NCBI GenBank assembly: GCA_937946835.1
Contig: CALFAV010000022.1
Location: 1 to 44,405, forward strand
DNA: 44,405 bases
From: an uncultured Verrucomicrobiae bacterium
Lineage (GTDB): Bacteria > Verrucomicrobiota > Verrucomicrobiia > Limisphaerales > J093
Direction of reading: 5' to 3'
Shown: positions 34,260-44,100 of the stretch, one piece after another
How the letters are laid out: each line of letters starts with the position of its first letter
Numbering within the stretch: position 1 is the first letter of the stretch
The notes under the pieces: model-generated
Databases searched by the model: none
What the model saw: the letters and a program-made list of their open reading frames with translations, nothing else
Told to the model about the DNA's origin: nothing
Made by a program: the position numbers and the translations under genes

Positions 34260-35348
34260 ATGCCGCCCAAAGTGACCGACAAACCCGCTCCGGACAAAGC
34301 CCCCGACAAAAACCCCGTCGCCGCCGCCGAAACCACCCGCCAGACCGCGGCACGCCAGCGCGATCTCGACGCCGCCATCGCCACCATCACCAAAACCTAC
34401 GGTGAGGGCAGCATCATGCGCCTGGGCGACGAGCGCGCAAAGCTCAAGATCGAGGTCATCCCCACCGGCGCCCTCGGCCTGGACCTGGCCCTGGGGGTGG
34501 GCGGCATCCCCCGCGGGCGCATCGTGGAAATCTTCGGCCCCGAGTCCTCGGGCAAGACCACCTTGATGCTGCATGTCATCGCCAACGCACAAAAGGCCGG
34601 CGGGCTGGCCGCCTTCATTGACGCCGAGCACGCGCTTGACCCGGCCTACGCCAAGAAACTGGGGGTCAACCTCGATGACCTGCTGGTCTCCCAGCCCGAC
34701 AGCGGCGAGGAGGCCCTGACCATCTGCGAAACCCTCGCCCGCTCGAACGCGCTGGACGTCATTGTCATTGATTCCGTGGCCGCGCTCGTGCCCAAGGCCG
34801 AACTGGAGGGCGAAATGGGCATGGCCACCATGGGCATGCAGGCCCGGCTCATGAGCCAGGCCCTGCGCAAGCTCACCGCCATCCTCGCCAAGGCCAAAAC
34901 CGCCTGCATCTTCACCAACCAGATTCGCGAAAAGGTGGGCGTGCTCTTCGGCAACCCCGAGACCACCCCGGGCGGCAAGGCCCTCAAGTTCTACGCCAGT
35001 GTGCGCATTGACATCCGCCGCAAGGACGCCATCAAGGACAGCGCCGGCAATGTCATCGGCAACCACGTCAAGACCAAGATCGTGAAAAACAAAGTCGCCC
35101 CGCCCTTCGCCGAGGCCGAATTCGACATCCTCTTCAACCACGGCATCAACCGCGAGGGCAACATCCTTGACGTGGGCCTCGAACACGGCGTGGTCGAAAA
35201 AAAGGGCGCCTGGCTCCAGTTCGGCGGCGAGCTCCTCGGCCAGGGCCGTGATGCCGCCCAAAAGGTGCTCGTGGAAAAACCCGAACTGGCCCGGAAGATC
35301 GTCGAGGCCATCCTCGCCAGGCGGGCCGCCGCACCCGCCCAGACCTGA
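34260..35348 (+). CDS. recA: RecA recombinase
   Basis: A 362-residue homologous-recombination ATPase. A Lys/Pro/Ala-rich N-terminal extension of about 30 residues precedes the RecA start region ([22 protein letters not shown]). Walker [10 protein letters not shown] lies near residue 92-100, followed by [17 protein letters not shown], Walker [35 protein letters not shown], the ATP-sensing [11 protein letters not shown] and [12 protein letters not shown], then the C-terminal domain. The L1 DNA-binding loop reads [10 protein letters not shown] where most RecAs have GDSHMGLQAR or similar. The acidic C-terminal tail typical of E. coli RecA is replaced by a short Ala-rich end. Confidence 0.97.
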   Translation: MPPKVTDKPAPDKAPDKNPVAAAETTRQTAARQRDLDAAIATITKTYGEGSIMRLGDERAKLKIEVIPTGALGLDLALGVGGIPRGRIVEIFGPESSGKTTLMLHVIANAQKAGGLAAFIDAEHALDPAYAKKLGVNLDDLLVSQPDSGEEALTICETLARSNALDVIVIDSVAALVPKAELEGEMGMATMGMQARLMSQALRKLTAILAKAKTACIFTNQIREKVGVLFGNPETTPGGKALKFYASVRIDIRRKDAIKDSAGNVIGNHVKTKIVKNKVAPPFAEAEFDILFNHGINREGNILDVGLEHGVVEKKGAWLQFGGELLGQGRDAAQKVLVEKPELARKIVEAILARRAAAPAQT

Positions 35349-35424
35349 ACGCCGCTTCGCCATCGCCCCCGCCCCCGGTCCACGCCGGCTCGACGCCCCC
35401 GGTTTCTCCGGCTAGCTTCCGCCC

Positions 35425-36642
<1,218 letters not shown>

Positions 36643-36659
36643 TCCCGCACAGTTGGTGC

Positions 36660-37220
36660 ATGCCGGTTCAGGCGTTCCATCGGTTTACGGTTGGGGATTA
36701 CCACCGCCTGGCGGAAACGGGTGTCCTGCGTCCGGATGCGCGCGTGGAACTGCTCGACGGGAGGATTATTGACATGTCACCCATCGGTCCCTTTCACGGC
36801 GGGGTGGTCAATCGGCTCGGCCGTTTGTTTCACCGTTTGGCGCGGGACCGCTGGCTGCTCTCCGTCCAAAACCCGGTCCGGCTGGACCCCTACTCCGAAC
36901 TGCAGCCGGATGTGATGTTGCTCAAGCCCGCCCCGGACGATTACATCCACAGGCATCCCCATCCCGAAGATGTCTTCCTGCTCATCGAGGTGGCGGATAC
37001 GACCCTCGAACTGGACCGTGAGGAAAAGTTGCCCGCTTACGGCCGAGCCGGCATCCCGGAAGTATGGATCGTGAACCTCCTCGAACACACGATTGAGGTC
37101 TATCGCACCCCCCACTCGGCCGGTTACGCCTCCCGGCAGGTGTGGCGGGCGGGCGACCAGGGCAGCCCCGCAGCCTTCCCCGACGCCCGGGTGGACGTCG
37201 GCGAACTGCTTCAACACTGA
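36660..37220 (+). CDS. Uma2-family (DUF820) restriction-endonuclease-fold protein
   Basis: A 186-residue protein. The ATG at 36660 gives MPVQAFHRFTVGDYHRLAETG, the usual Uma2 start. Motifs: RVELLDGRIIDMSPIGPFHGGVVNRL, then ELQPDVMLLKP and VFLLIEVADTTLELDREEKLPAYGRAGIPEVWIVNL. The Asp and Glu in these last two are the PD-(D/E)xK metal-binding residues. Uma2 proteins are abundant in cyanobacteria and Planctomycetota/Verrucomicrobiota; their biological role is unproven. It is only 17 bp after trpB. Confidence 0.92.
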   Translation: MPVQAFHRFTVGDYHRLAETGVLRPDARVELLDGRIIDMSPIGPFHGGVVNRLGRLFHRLARDRWLLSVQNPVRLDPYSELQPDVMLLKPAPDDYIHRHPHPEDVFLLIEVADTTLELDREEKLPAYGRAGIPEVWIVNLLEHTIEVYRTPHSAGYASRQVWRAGDQGSPAAFPDARVDVGELLQH

Positions 37221-37287
37221 GAGGCCGGCCAGACAGCGCCCTCCCGGCTCAACAGATCCGGGGCGCAGCGGGGCCGCTCCGCACCGC

Positions 37288-37734
37288 TCACCGGGCCGGC
37301 AGCTCCAGTCGCTCGCCGCTCCGCCACGGATGCTCCCGCTTGTTCACGATCAGGGTCCGGGGCAGCAGTTCAATCTCGTGGCCAAACAGGTCGAAAGTGA
37401 CCGTGCCGGGCAGAAAGGTTGTGTCGAGGAACTTCACCCGCCCGAAGGGCAGGGCCGCACCCCGGGTCGGCTCGTCAAAAGTCACTGTGACCGGGGCACT
37501 GAGCGGAGGCAGGTTGGTTCCGGGAAAGAGCACCTGAACGTTCGTCACACCCAGATCCGGCGCGGCAATGGTGAGCCACGGTGTGCCTTCCGCCGTGGTT
37601 TGAAAATTCACTTCCCACGGCCCGCGGCGGGTCCGCCAGTGCTGCATCGCCCAAAAGCCGCCAAAGTAAAGCACCGCGCAGGCGCCCAGCACTGCCAGGG
37701 CCTGTTTCCAAATCGAATCGGGGTTGCCTGCCAT
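37288..37734 (-). CDS. hypothetical protein with one membrane segment
   Basis: A 148-residue protein not recognised. One TM segment near the N-terminus (WKQALAVLGACAVLYFGGFWAM) is followed by a basic RTRRG and a beta-rich extracytoplasmic domain (VNFQTTAEGTPWLTIAAPDLGVTNVQVLFPG, KFLDTTFLPGTVTFDLFG). It ends in a basic region. It is divergent from the pseudopilin gene at 37826, sharing a 91-bp intergenic space. Its composition matches the neighbourhood and no closely related family comes to mind, so the gene call rests on the clean TM-plus-domain layout. Confidence 0.65.
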   Translation of the reverse strand: MAGNPDSIWKQALAVLGACAVLYFGGFWAMQHWRTRRGPWEVNFQTTAEGTPWLTIAAPDLGVTNVQVLFPGTNLPPLSAPVTVTFDEPTRGAALPFGRVKFLDTTFLPGTVTFDLFGHEIELLPRTLIVNKREHPWRSGERLELPAR

Positions 37735-37825
37735 GTTGCCCCGGCAGGGTGAAGCCGGCCCGGCCTCCCCGGCAAGTACTGCCCGCCTTTTCGCCCGGCC
37801 CGCGTTCTGCTAGTTTTTCCACAAC

Positions 37826-38704
37826 GTGGACAAGCGGCCGACATTTTCCTCTGCCTGCCGGCACGCGGCTCGAGCCGGGACACGGCCCGGGGGACCGCTC
37901 GGGTTCACACTCATTGAACTGCTGGTGGTCATCGCCATCATCGTGCTCCTGATCGGTTTGCTCCTGCCCGCCCTTTCTGGCGCCAGGGAACGGGCGCGCC
38001 GGATCACCTGCCTGGGCAACCTGCGTCAGTTGAACGTGGCCTGGGCGATGTACCCCTCCGACCACCGCGAGGCCCTGGCCCTCAACGGCTACGGCACGCC
38101 CAACCTGCTGGGCGGCGAGAAACTTTGGGTCTCCGGTCAGGAACACATCCATCCCGAGGCGTTCACGAACCGGGCCCACCTGGTGGACCCGGCGCTGGCG
38201 GGCTTCGCCCCGTACCTGGCCGCCGCCGAGGTGTACAAGTGCCCCAGCGACCGCGGGCAGGTCGAACTCGAGGGCCGGCTGTACCCGCACGTGCGCAGTT
38301 ACGCCCTCAACGCTTACCTCGGCTGGCTGCCGACCATCGGCTCGTTCAACAGCGGCACCCACGTCACCTTCACGCGGTCCGGCGACCTGGCCCGCGCCAA
38401 CCCCGCGGCGCTGCTCACGTTTGTGGACACCGCCCCCGGCCACGTCTGCATGCCCGCCTACCTGGTCGGGCTGGGCTGGTTGGACGGCGCTTTCATGCAC
38501 CTGCCCGCGGCCTCGCACCTCGGACAGGGGGGGCTGGCCTTCGCCGACGGTCACGTGGAAAGCCGCCGATGGATCGAAACGGAAACCGTGGCCCTGGCCC
38601 GCACCAACTGGTTGCCCAACCACCTCACCCTCTGGCTGTACGAGAACCGTGACCGCCGTTGGATTGCCGAGCACGCCTCCGTGCCGGTGGGGGGCAACCC
38701 TTGA
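37826..38704 (+). CDS. pseudopilin-like protein with H-X9-DG domain
   Basis: A 292-residue protein starting at a GTG. A leader of about 25 residues ends at [25 protein letters not shown], followed by [26 protein letters not shown]. The C-terminal region carries [12 protein letters not shown], again His and Asp-Gly nine residues apart. It is a paralogue in design of the protein at 31950-32810 (shared TCLGNL(K/R)QL segment) but diverged elsewhere. Its function is unknown; processing by a prepilin peptidase is expected. Confidence 0.92.
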   Translation: MDKRPTFSSACRHAARAGTRPGGPLGFTLIELLVVIAIIVLLIGLLLPALSGARERARRITCLGNLRQLNVAWAMYPSDHREALALNGYGTPNLLGGEKLWVSGQEHIHPEAFTNRAHLVDPALAGFAPYLAAAEVYKCPSDRGQVELEGRLYPHVRSYALNAYLGWLPTIGSFNSGTHVTFTRSGDLARANPAALLTFVDTAPGHVCMPAYLVGLGWLDGAFMHLPAASHLGQGGLAFADGHVESRRWIETETVALARTNWLPNHLTLWLYENRDRRWIAEHASVPVGGNP

Positions 38705-38752
38705 GCGCGCGGCCGCCCGCCTCTCTTCCCAACCCCGGCCGCGCGGACGCCG

Positions 38753-41149
38753 TTATTCGTAAAGCAGAAACGCCGCGCGCCGCTTTTGAAAGGCCGCCAA
38801 CTCCGTCGCCCACCCCTGCTTGATTTCCGCCAGCGGCTTGCCGGCCTTGATGGCGTCCAGCGTCGGGCGGTCGGTCAGCAACGGGAGCATCTTGTCCACG
38901 GCAAACTGGCCGGGGTACAGCCGTTGCAACGTCAGCGCCAGCGTCAACCCCAGGTCCACGGCCGGGAGCGCCTCGCGGTCGCTCACCACCAGCCGCACCC
39001 CGCCGCAGGGTTGGTCCTTGAACGTGCTGGCCTGCGGGGTGAACCGGATGGGCACCGCCCGCACCCCAGCCAGGCCCGCGCGGTTTACCGCCTCCGCGAA
39101 GGCCACGTCGTCCACGTAGGGCGCACCCACCACCTCGAAGGGTGTGTCGGTGCCGCGGCCCACGGACACCGCGCTTTCCAGCAGCCCCACCCCGGGGTAC
39201 AGCAGGGCGGCGGTCAGGGTGCGCATGTTCGGCGAGGGATTGGTCCAGGGCAGGCCGGTTTCATCCCACCAACGGGCCCGCGACCAGCCCTCGACCGGGA
39301 TCACCGTCAGCTCGCACTGCCAGCCCCGCTCGGCGTTGAACATCCGGGCCAGCTCGCCCACGGTCATGCCGTGCCGCAGCGGCAGGCGGTGGAAGGCGAC
39401 AAACGTGGACGCGCCCTGGTGCACCGGGCCTTCGACCGCGCGGCCGGTGATGGGGTTGACCCGGTCCAGCACGAAGAACTTCTTGCCCGCGCGGGCGGCG
39501 GCCTCCATCGCCAGCCCCAGCGTGGAAATGTAGGTGTAGAACCGACAGCCGATGTCCTGGATGTCGAACACCAGCGCATCCAGCCCGGCCAGTTGCTCCG
39601 GGCGGGGCGCGCGCGTCTGGCCATAGAGGCTGAACACCGGCAGGCCGGTCCGCTCGTCCACGCCATCGCCCACCGGTTCATCGGCCGTGCCGCGCAGGCC
39701 GTGCTCGGGGCTGAACAACGCCACCAACTTCACCTCCGGCGCGCCCGCCAGCAGGTCAATCGTGGACCGCCGGGCACGGTCGTGCCCGGTGTGGTTGGTG
39801 ATCAGGCCCACCCGCAGCCCGCGCAGCGGGGCGAAATTTTGCCCGGCCAGCACGTCAATCCCATGGCGCACCGCGGTCGCCGGGGCGGACGGCGCGCCCG
39901 CAGTCACGGCGGGCCGGGGGGTGGCAACCCGCGGGGCGGTCTCGGCCGCCAGCGCCCCGGGCACGAAACTGAAGTTGAAATCGCGCACCGCCTGCGCCGC
40001 CAGTGTGCCCAGTTGCCGGCGCAACCCGCTCACGTTGCCGCTCTCGGTCGGATGATTCCGGTTCGCGAGAAAGATCACGAACGTCTGCGAAAAGGGGTCA
40101 ATCCACAGGGACGTGCCGGTCCAACCCGTGTGCCCGTAGGACCCGATGGGGAACAGCTCGCCCCGCGGCCCCGCGTAGGCCGAATCTATGTCCCAGCCCA
40201 GCCCGCGTCGCGGCAGCCCGGGCGGGGTTTGCACGCTGGTCATCAGCCGTACCGTCTCGGGCCGGAAAATCCGTACTCCCTCCAGTTCCCCGCCGTTGAG
40301 CAGCATCCGGGCAAATCGCGCCAGGTCGGCGGCGGTGCTGAACAGACCCGCGTGCCCGGCCACCCCGCCCAGGCGCCGGGCGCGTGGGTCATGCACCACG
40401 CCCCGCACCGGCGCGCCGTTTTCCACCTCGGTGGGCGCCACGCGCCCGCGCACCCCGGGCGGCGGGTTGAACGCGGTGTCCCGCATCCGCAGCGGCCGGT
40501 ACAGTTCCTCGGCCAGAAATTCGTCCAACCGCCGCCCTGTCACCCGCCGCACGATCTCCCCGAGCAAAATCGGCCCGGTGTCGCTGTAAATGAACCGCTC
40601 GCCGGGCCGGGCGGTGAGCGCCTCGGCCAGGCACAACCGCAGCCCCGCCTCGTACCCGGACCAGTCCGGTTTGAGGCTGATGTCCGGTCGCAGCCCCGCG
40701 GTGTGGGTGAGCAGATGCCGGATCGTCACCGCCTCGCGACCGCCGCCGGTGAACTCGGGCAGGTACCGGCACACCGGGTCATCCAGCTTCAGCCGGCCGC
40801 GTTCCACCAGCAACATCACCGCCGGCGTGCAAGCCACCACCTTGGTCAACGAGGCCAGATCGAAAATCGTGTCCAGGGTCATCGGCTCCGGCGCCGGCAC
40901 CACCGCCCGCTGACCGTACGCCTTGCGGTACACCACGCCGCGGTGCTCCAACCACAACACCCCGCCGGGCAGTTTTTTCTCGGCGATGGCATTGGTGATC
41001 ACGGCGTCCATCTCCGCCAGCTTGGCGGCGTGGAACCCCGGCGCCGCCGCGACCGGAATCCCCGGTCGGGGCGCGCGACAAGCGGCCAGCACCAACAACC
41101 CGCCGACGCCCAGGGCCGGGATCAACATTCTTCGGAACCGCACGCGCAC
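38753..41149 (-). CDS. lipoprotein fusing a class-C beta-lactamase/AmiE-like serine hydrolase with a NamZ (DUF1343) muramidase
   Basis: A 798-residue lipoprotein: lipobox LVLAAC with Cys24. Residues 35-400 are a penicillin-binding/class-C fold: Ser100-x-x-Lys103 in DLASLTKVV, YSDTG in place of YxN, HTGWTGTS as the KTG-like motif. Residues from about 435 to the end form a DUF1343/NamZ domain: GLRVGLITNHTGHD, FSPEHGLRGTADEP, DIQDIGCRFYTYIS, RVNPITGRAVEGP, WTNPSPNMRTLTAALLYPG and SVGRGTDTPFEVVGAPY. In Bacillus subtilis, AmiE removes peptides from MurNAc and NamZ then releases terminal MurNAc; here both activities would sit in one envelope protein. The hydrolase half could instead be an esterase or carboxypeptidase. 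Confidence 0.93.
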   Translation of the reverse strand: MRVRFRRMLIPALGVGGLLVLAACRAPRPGIPVAAAPGFHAAKLAEMDAVITNAIAEKKLPGGVLWLEHRGVVYRKAYGQRAVVPAPEPMTLDTIFDLASLTKVVACTPAVMLLVERGRLKLDDPVCRYLPEFTGGGREAVTIRHLLTHTAGLRPDISLKPDWSGYEAGLRLCLAEALTARPGERFIYSDTGPILLGEIVRRVTGRRLDEFLAEELYRPLRMRDTAFNPPPGVRGRVAPTEVENGAPVRGVVHDPRARRLGGVAGHAGLFSTAADLARFARMLLNGGELEGVRIFRPETVRLMTSVQTPPGLPRRGLGWDIDSAYAGPRGELFPIGSYGHTGWTGTSLWIDPFSQTFVIFLANRNHPTESGNVSGLRRQLGTLAAQAVRDFNFSFVPGALAAETAPRVATPRPAVTAGAPSAPATAVRHGIDVLAGQNFAPLRGLRVGLITNHTGHDRARRSTIDLLAGAPEVKLVALFSPEHGLRGTADEPVGDGVDERTGLPVFSLYGQTRAPRPEQLAGLDALVFDIQDIGCRFYTYISTLGLAMEAAARAGKKFFVLDRVNPITGRAVEGPVHQGASTFVAFHRLPLRHGMTVGELARMFNAERGWQCELTVIPVEGWSRARWWDETGLPWTNPSPNMRTLTAALLYPGVGLLESAVSVGRGTDTPFEVVGAPYVDDVAFAEAVNRAGLAGVRAVPIRFTPQASTFKDQPCGGVRLVVSDREALPAVDLGLTLALTLQRLYPGQFAVDKMLPLLTDRPTLDAIKAGKPLAEIKQGWATELAAFQKRRAAFLLYE

Positions 41150-41359
41150 AGAATATCGGCCCGGGCTCCGGCCGGCAAACCTCCCCGCCGCGGGGCTTGT
41201 TCACCGGGTTGTTCGCAGCTCCCGAGTCGGTCGGCCATCCGCGCCCGGGACCGGCATGGCCTTCCCTGATCGGCGCGGTTCCGCAACGCGCAACGGGCCC
41301 TCCTTCGAACGGCGACGGTCTTCCCCGGCGCGCGGGTCGGCGGGATCAGGGCGGGGTCC

Positions 41360-41797
41360 TTACCGGGAAACGGGCGTCTCCGGTTTTTGCGGGGCTGGCA
41401 AGCGCCATCCCCAGCGCCAGGCCAGCCCAAAATTCCACAGGCTGACCAGGCCGATGGCCACCAGGTTGGCCAGGTACACATTCCAGCCCAGGCCGCGGAC
41501 GAACAGATTGACGAGCAGCACGCTCCAGCCAATGCCGGCCAGGCAGATCAGGTTGAACCGCGCCAGCCGCCCCAGGCGCGCGCGCCCGCCGGCCGGCACC
41601 GCCGTGCCGCGGAAGGTCCACAGCTCGTTCCAGACGAAGTTGCTGATCAACGCCGTTTCCGCCGCCAGCGCCTTGCTCAGGCTCAAATCCCAGCCCAGCC
41701 AGCCCGGCGCGTGCAGCACATGCAACACGCCCATGTCCACCAGCACACCCGAGCCGCCCACGAGGCAAAACTTCAGGTACTTGGCCAGGAGGTCCAT
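41360..41797 (-). CDS. GtrA-family membrane protein
   Basis: A 145-residue protein from the ATG at 41797 (MDLLAKYLKFCLVGGSGVLVD); the frame is open for 17 more residues. Four TM segments are apparent and the family hallmarks GGSGVLVDMGVL, ETALISNFVWNELWTFRG and LANLVAIGLVSLWNF are present. GtrA-like proteins are thought to move polyprenyl-phosphate-linked sugars across the membrane for surface glycosylation. It is co-oriented with the glycosyltransferase-like gene upstream but separated by 271 bp, so shared transcription is uncertain; I see nothing codable in that gap. Confidence 0.88.
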   Translation of the reverse strand: MDLLAKYLKFCLVGGSGVLVDMGVLHVLHAPGWLGWDLSLSKALAAETALISNFVWNELWTFRGTAVPAGGRARLGRLARFNLICLAGIGWSVLLVNLFVRGLGWNVYLANLVAIGLVSLWNFGLAWRWGWRLPAPQKPETPVSR

Positions 41798-42068
41798 GAT
41801 GGTTAGTGCGTGCAACCCAATCAGAGGCACGCGCCGGGCGGATGTCAAAGCCGGGTTCGGCGCCGGGACCAGCCGCGGGCGGTTTCAGCATACGGGAGCA
41901 AGCTGACCCCCGCCGGCTTCCTGCAACCCACGGACGTCCCGACTGGTGGGCGGCACCTGAAGCCCCGGCACGGCGTCGCGCCGGCTCCGCAAAGCGTCCC
42001 GCTCCCTCGACGAACCCGGCCGGTTACTGGTATTCCTGCGCTGGTATTGCCGAAACGCGTCCGGCTCG

Positions 42069-43598
42069 TCACAGGCCAAGAGCCCGCAAGTATCCCCCCA
42101 AGCCGCGGGGTACGTTGACGCCATTGGTGCCGCGCAGATACAGCGCCAAGCCCCAATCGGTCAGGACGTGGGTGTATTGGGTCGCGATCAGCCCCTGCCA
42201 TGCCGGGTCCGCCAGTTCGCTCGCCACGCGCAGGATCAGGGCATCAGGAAGCTCCCGGGCGACGATTTCCCGCACCCGTGGCTCTGTAAGATCCCCGGAC
42301 CAAAAGCGCTTCCAGGGCATGATGGTTAACTCGGGCACCGCCAGGCAGTTGGCCTGGGCCGGGAAGGCCGGATTCCGGGAATAGCAATAGCGAATCCGGG
42401 CAGCCGCTTCCCGCATGGTCAGCACCAGGGGATTTTCCCGCACCCGCGGATTGCCCCGGATGCGGATCACTTCGCGCCGGGCACGATCCAGGTCCAAACC
42501 GAACCAGCCGGCCAACAACACCGCGGCCACCATCAGCAGGCGCTCAAAACGGGCCCCGGCCGTCGCGTCGGATTCCGGCTGACGCAGCGCGCGCCACGTC
42601 CGCAGTAACGCTTCTCCCATGCCCCAACCGCCCAGGACGGCTGCCCCGGGGGCAAAGTGCAGGAGGTAAAAGTTCCAAAACGGCCGGTGCACCAGATGGA
42701 CCAGCAAAGGGACCGCCAACAGCACTCCCGGCACAAGCCCCTCTCGCCATCGCCCCGCCTGCCCCAGGAGCACCCACCCCGCGCCGAAGGCACCCAGCGT
42801 GGCGGCAGCCGACAGCAAGCACACCGGGGAAAACGCGTAGCGAGCGCCGCCCGCCTCCCACAGCACCTGTTCGCTGCGCCAATGCGGCAGGATCAGTCCC
42901 TGCTCCGGCCCCTCCAATCCCCACGGCAAAAGAATCGCCACGGTCACCAGAAAAACCGCCGCCCAAACCCACAGCCGTCGTTCACCAAGGTACGAACCGA
43001 GGCGGCGACCCGGGCGATGCAGCGCGACTCCCAACGCTACCAGCCAGGCCGGGAAAAACAGCAGGGCCACCAGTTTGAGACTGGTGGCCAACCCTGCGAG
43101 CAAGGCCGAGGCCGCGCAATGCCACGGCGTTAACCGCCGCACGCCCATGAGTGGCGCCAGGGCCAGCGTGGCAATTCCCACACACGGCACCTCCACCATC
43201 ATGGAACAACCCAGCGGCATAAACTGCGGCCAGCTCAGCAGAAACAAGCCCCCCCACAGGCCATGCACGGCGGAAGCGCCCCGGGGCATCAATCGCGGTA
43301 GAGCCAGCAGCCAGGCACTGGCCACCCCCACACTGAAAAGCCGTCCCCCCAACCATTCACCACCGGTAAGCTGCCACAAACCGGCCAGCACCCGGGCGTA
43401 CAGCCACGGTTGGTCGGTCCACGCGCGGCCGGCTTCGCCGGGTGCCTTGGCCAGCAACAACGCCTTGGCCATTTCCATGCCCTCATCCGGCCCGATCTCG
43501 ACATACCCCTGCCGCAACACATCCACCCACACCCAACCCGCCAGGGCCAGCGCGGCGAGGGGGCCGATCCACACCGGCAATGGCTGCTTAAGCGTCAC
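42069..43598 (-). CDS. multi-pass membrane glycosyltransferase-like protein (GT39/ArnT-like)
   Basis: A 509-residue protein from the GTG at 43598, which overlaps the MauE-like gene stop by 11 bp. About ten hydrophobic segments occupy the first 370 residues. The first loop contains IGPDEGMEMAKALLL, the acidic pair position used by GT-C enzymes such as ArnT and protein mannosyltransferases, followed by YARVLAGLWQLTGGEWLGGRLFSV. A soluble C-terminal domain of about 130 residues follows. These enzymes use polyprenyl-phosphate sugars as donors. Sugar and acceptor are unknown. The overlap with the MauE-like gene indicates translational coupling. Confidence 0.75.
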   Translation of the reverse strand: MTLKQPLPVWIGPLAALALAGWVWVDVLRQGYVEIGPDEGMEMAKALLLAKAPGEAGRAWTDQPWLYARVLAGLWQLTGGEWLGGRLFSVGVASAWLLALPRLMPRGASAVHGLWGGLFLLSWPQFMPLGCSMMVEVPCVGIATLALAPLMGVRRLTPWHCAASALLAGLATSLKLVALLFFPAWLVALGVALHRPGRRLGSYLGERRLWVWAAVFLVTVAILLPWGLEGPEQGLILPHWRSEQVLWEAGGARYAFSPVCLLSAAATLGAFGAGWVLLGQAGRWREGLVPGVLLAVPLLVHLVHRPFWNFYLLHFAPGAAVLGGWGMGEALLRTWRALRQPESDATAGARFERLLMVAAVLLAGWFGLDLDRARREVIRIRGNPRVRENPLVLTMREAAARIRYCYSRNPAFPAQANCLAVPELTIMPWKRFWSGDLTEPRVREIVARELPDALILRVASELADPAWQGLIATQYTHVLTDWGLALYLRGTNGVNVPRGLGGYLRALGL

Positions 43599-44100
43599 CC
43601 TTGGAAGCCGCTCGGGTTTGCTGATGCAGAAGCACACCGCCCGCCGTGACCAAAAGCCAGATCAGGATCATCAGGAGCAGATTCCGTTCGTAAAGCGCCA
43701 GCCAGGGCAACCACCGGCTCAGACCGCCCAAGCAGAAGCAGGGAGCCTGCGGAGACAAAATCAGCACCCGGTAACCGACTGCCCCCACGCAAAAAACGAC
43801 CGTCAGGGATGCCCCGATCAACACCGTTCCGGGGCGAACCAGCAGACCCGCGAGTCCCAACTCCGCCACGGTGACGACCGCGGCCACCAAAGCCAGCGTC
43901 AAGCCCGTCAGGGGTTCCGCCCCTTGGAGGAGTGGATTTTTCAGGAAAATACCCGCGAGCTTGGCGAGGGCCGTCACGGCCAGCACGGTTGCTGCCGTCC
44001 GGGCCCAAGAGCGATAAGAGTGTTCGACCCCTTCCACCGGGCCGCTTGGTCGGTTAAGTCCCCTTGACCGGCTTACCTCCCCGAACCTGAGCCGCCGCAT
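43588..44100 (-). CDS. MauE/DoxX-like redox-associated membrane protein
   Basis: A 170-residue protein with four TM segments (TAATVLAVTALAKLAGIFL; LALVAAVVTVAELGLAGLLV; VLIGASLTVVFCVGAVGY; LLLMILIWLLVTAGGVLL). A CFCLGG motif lies in the loop between TM3 and TM4, the Cys-x-Cys type seen in MauE-like proteins that help form disulfides. The ATG at 44100 overlaps the Cys-rich gene by 28 bp; a GTG at 44037 is an alternative start that leaves no overlap. Its immediate neighbours are a small exported protein with nine cysteines and a membrane glycosyltransferase. A redox role on the Cys-rich protein is inference from this context. Confidence 0.78.
   Translation of the reverse strand: MRRLRFGEVSRSRGLNRPSGPVEGVEHSYRSWARTAATVLAVTALAKLAGIFLKNPLLQGAEPLTGLTLALVAAVVTVAELGLAGLLVRPGTVLIGASLTVVFCVGAVGYRVLILSPQAPCFCLGGLSRWLPWLALYERNLLLMILIWLLVTAGGVLLHQQTRAASKGDA

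Noticed and set aside
38786..41269. 827-residue plus-strand open frame opposite the AmiE-NamZ gene
   Set aside because: Antisense shadow with no recognisable domain; the minus-strand gene has full catalytic motifs.
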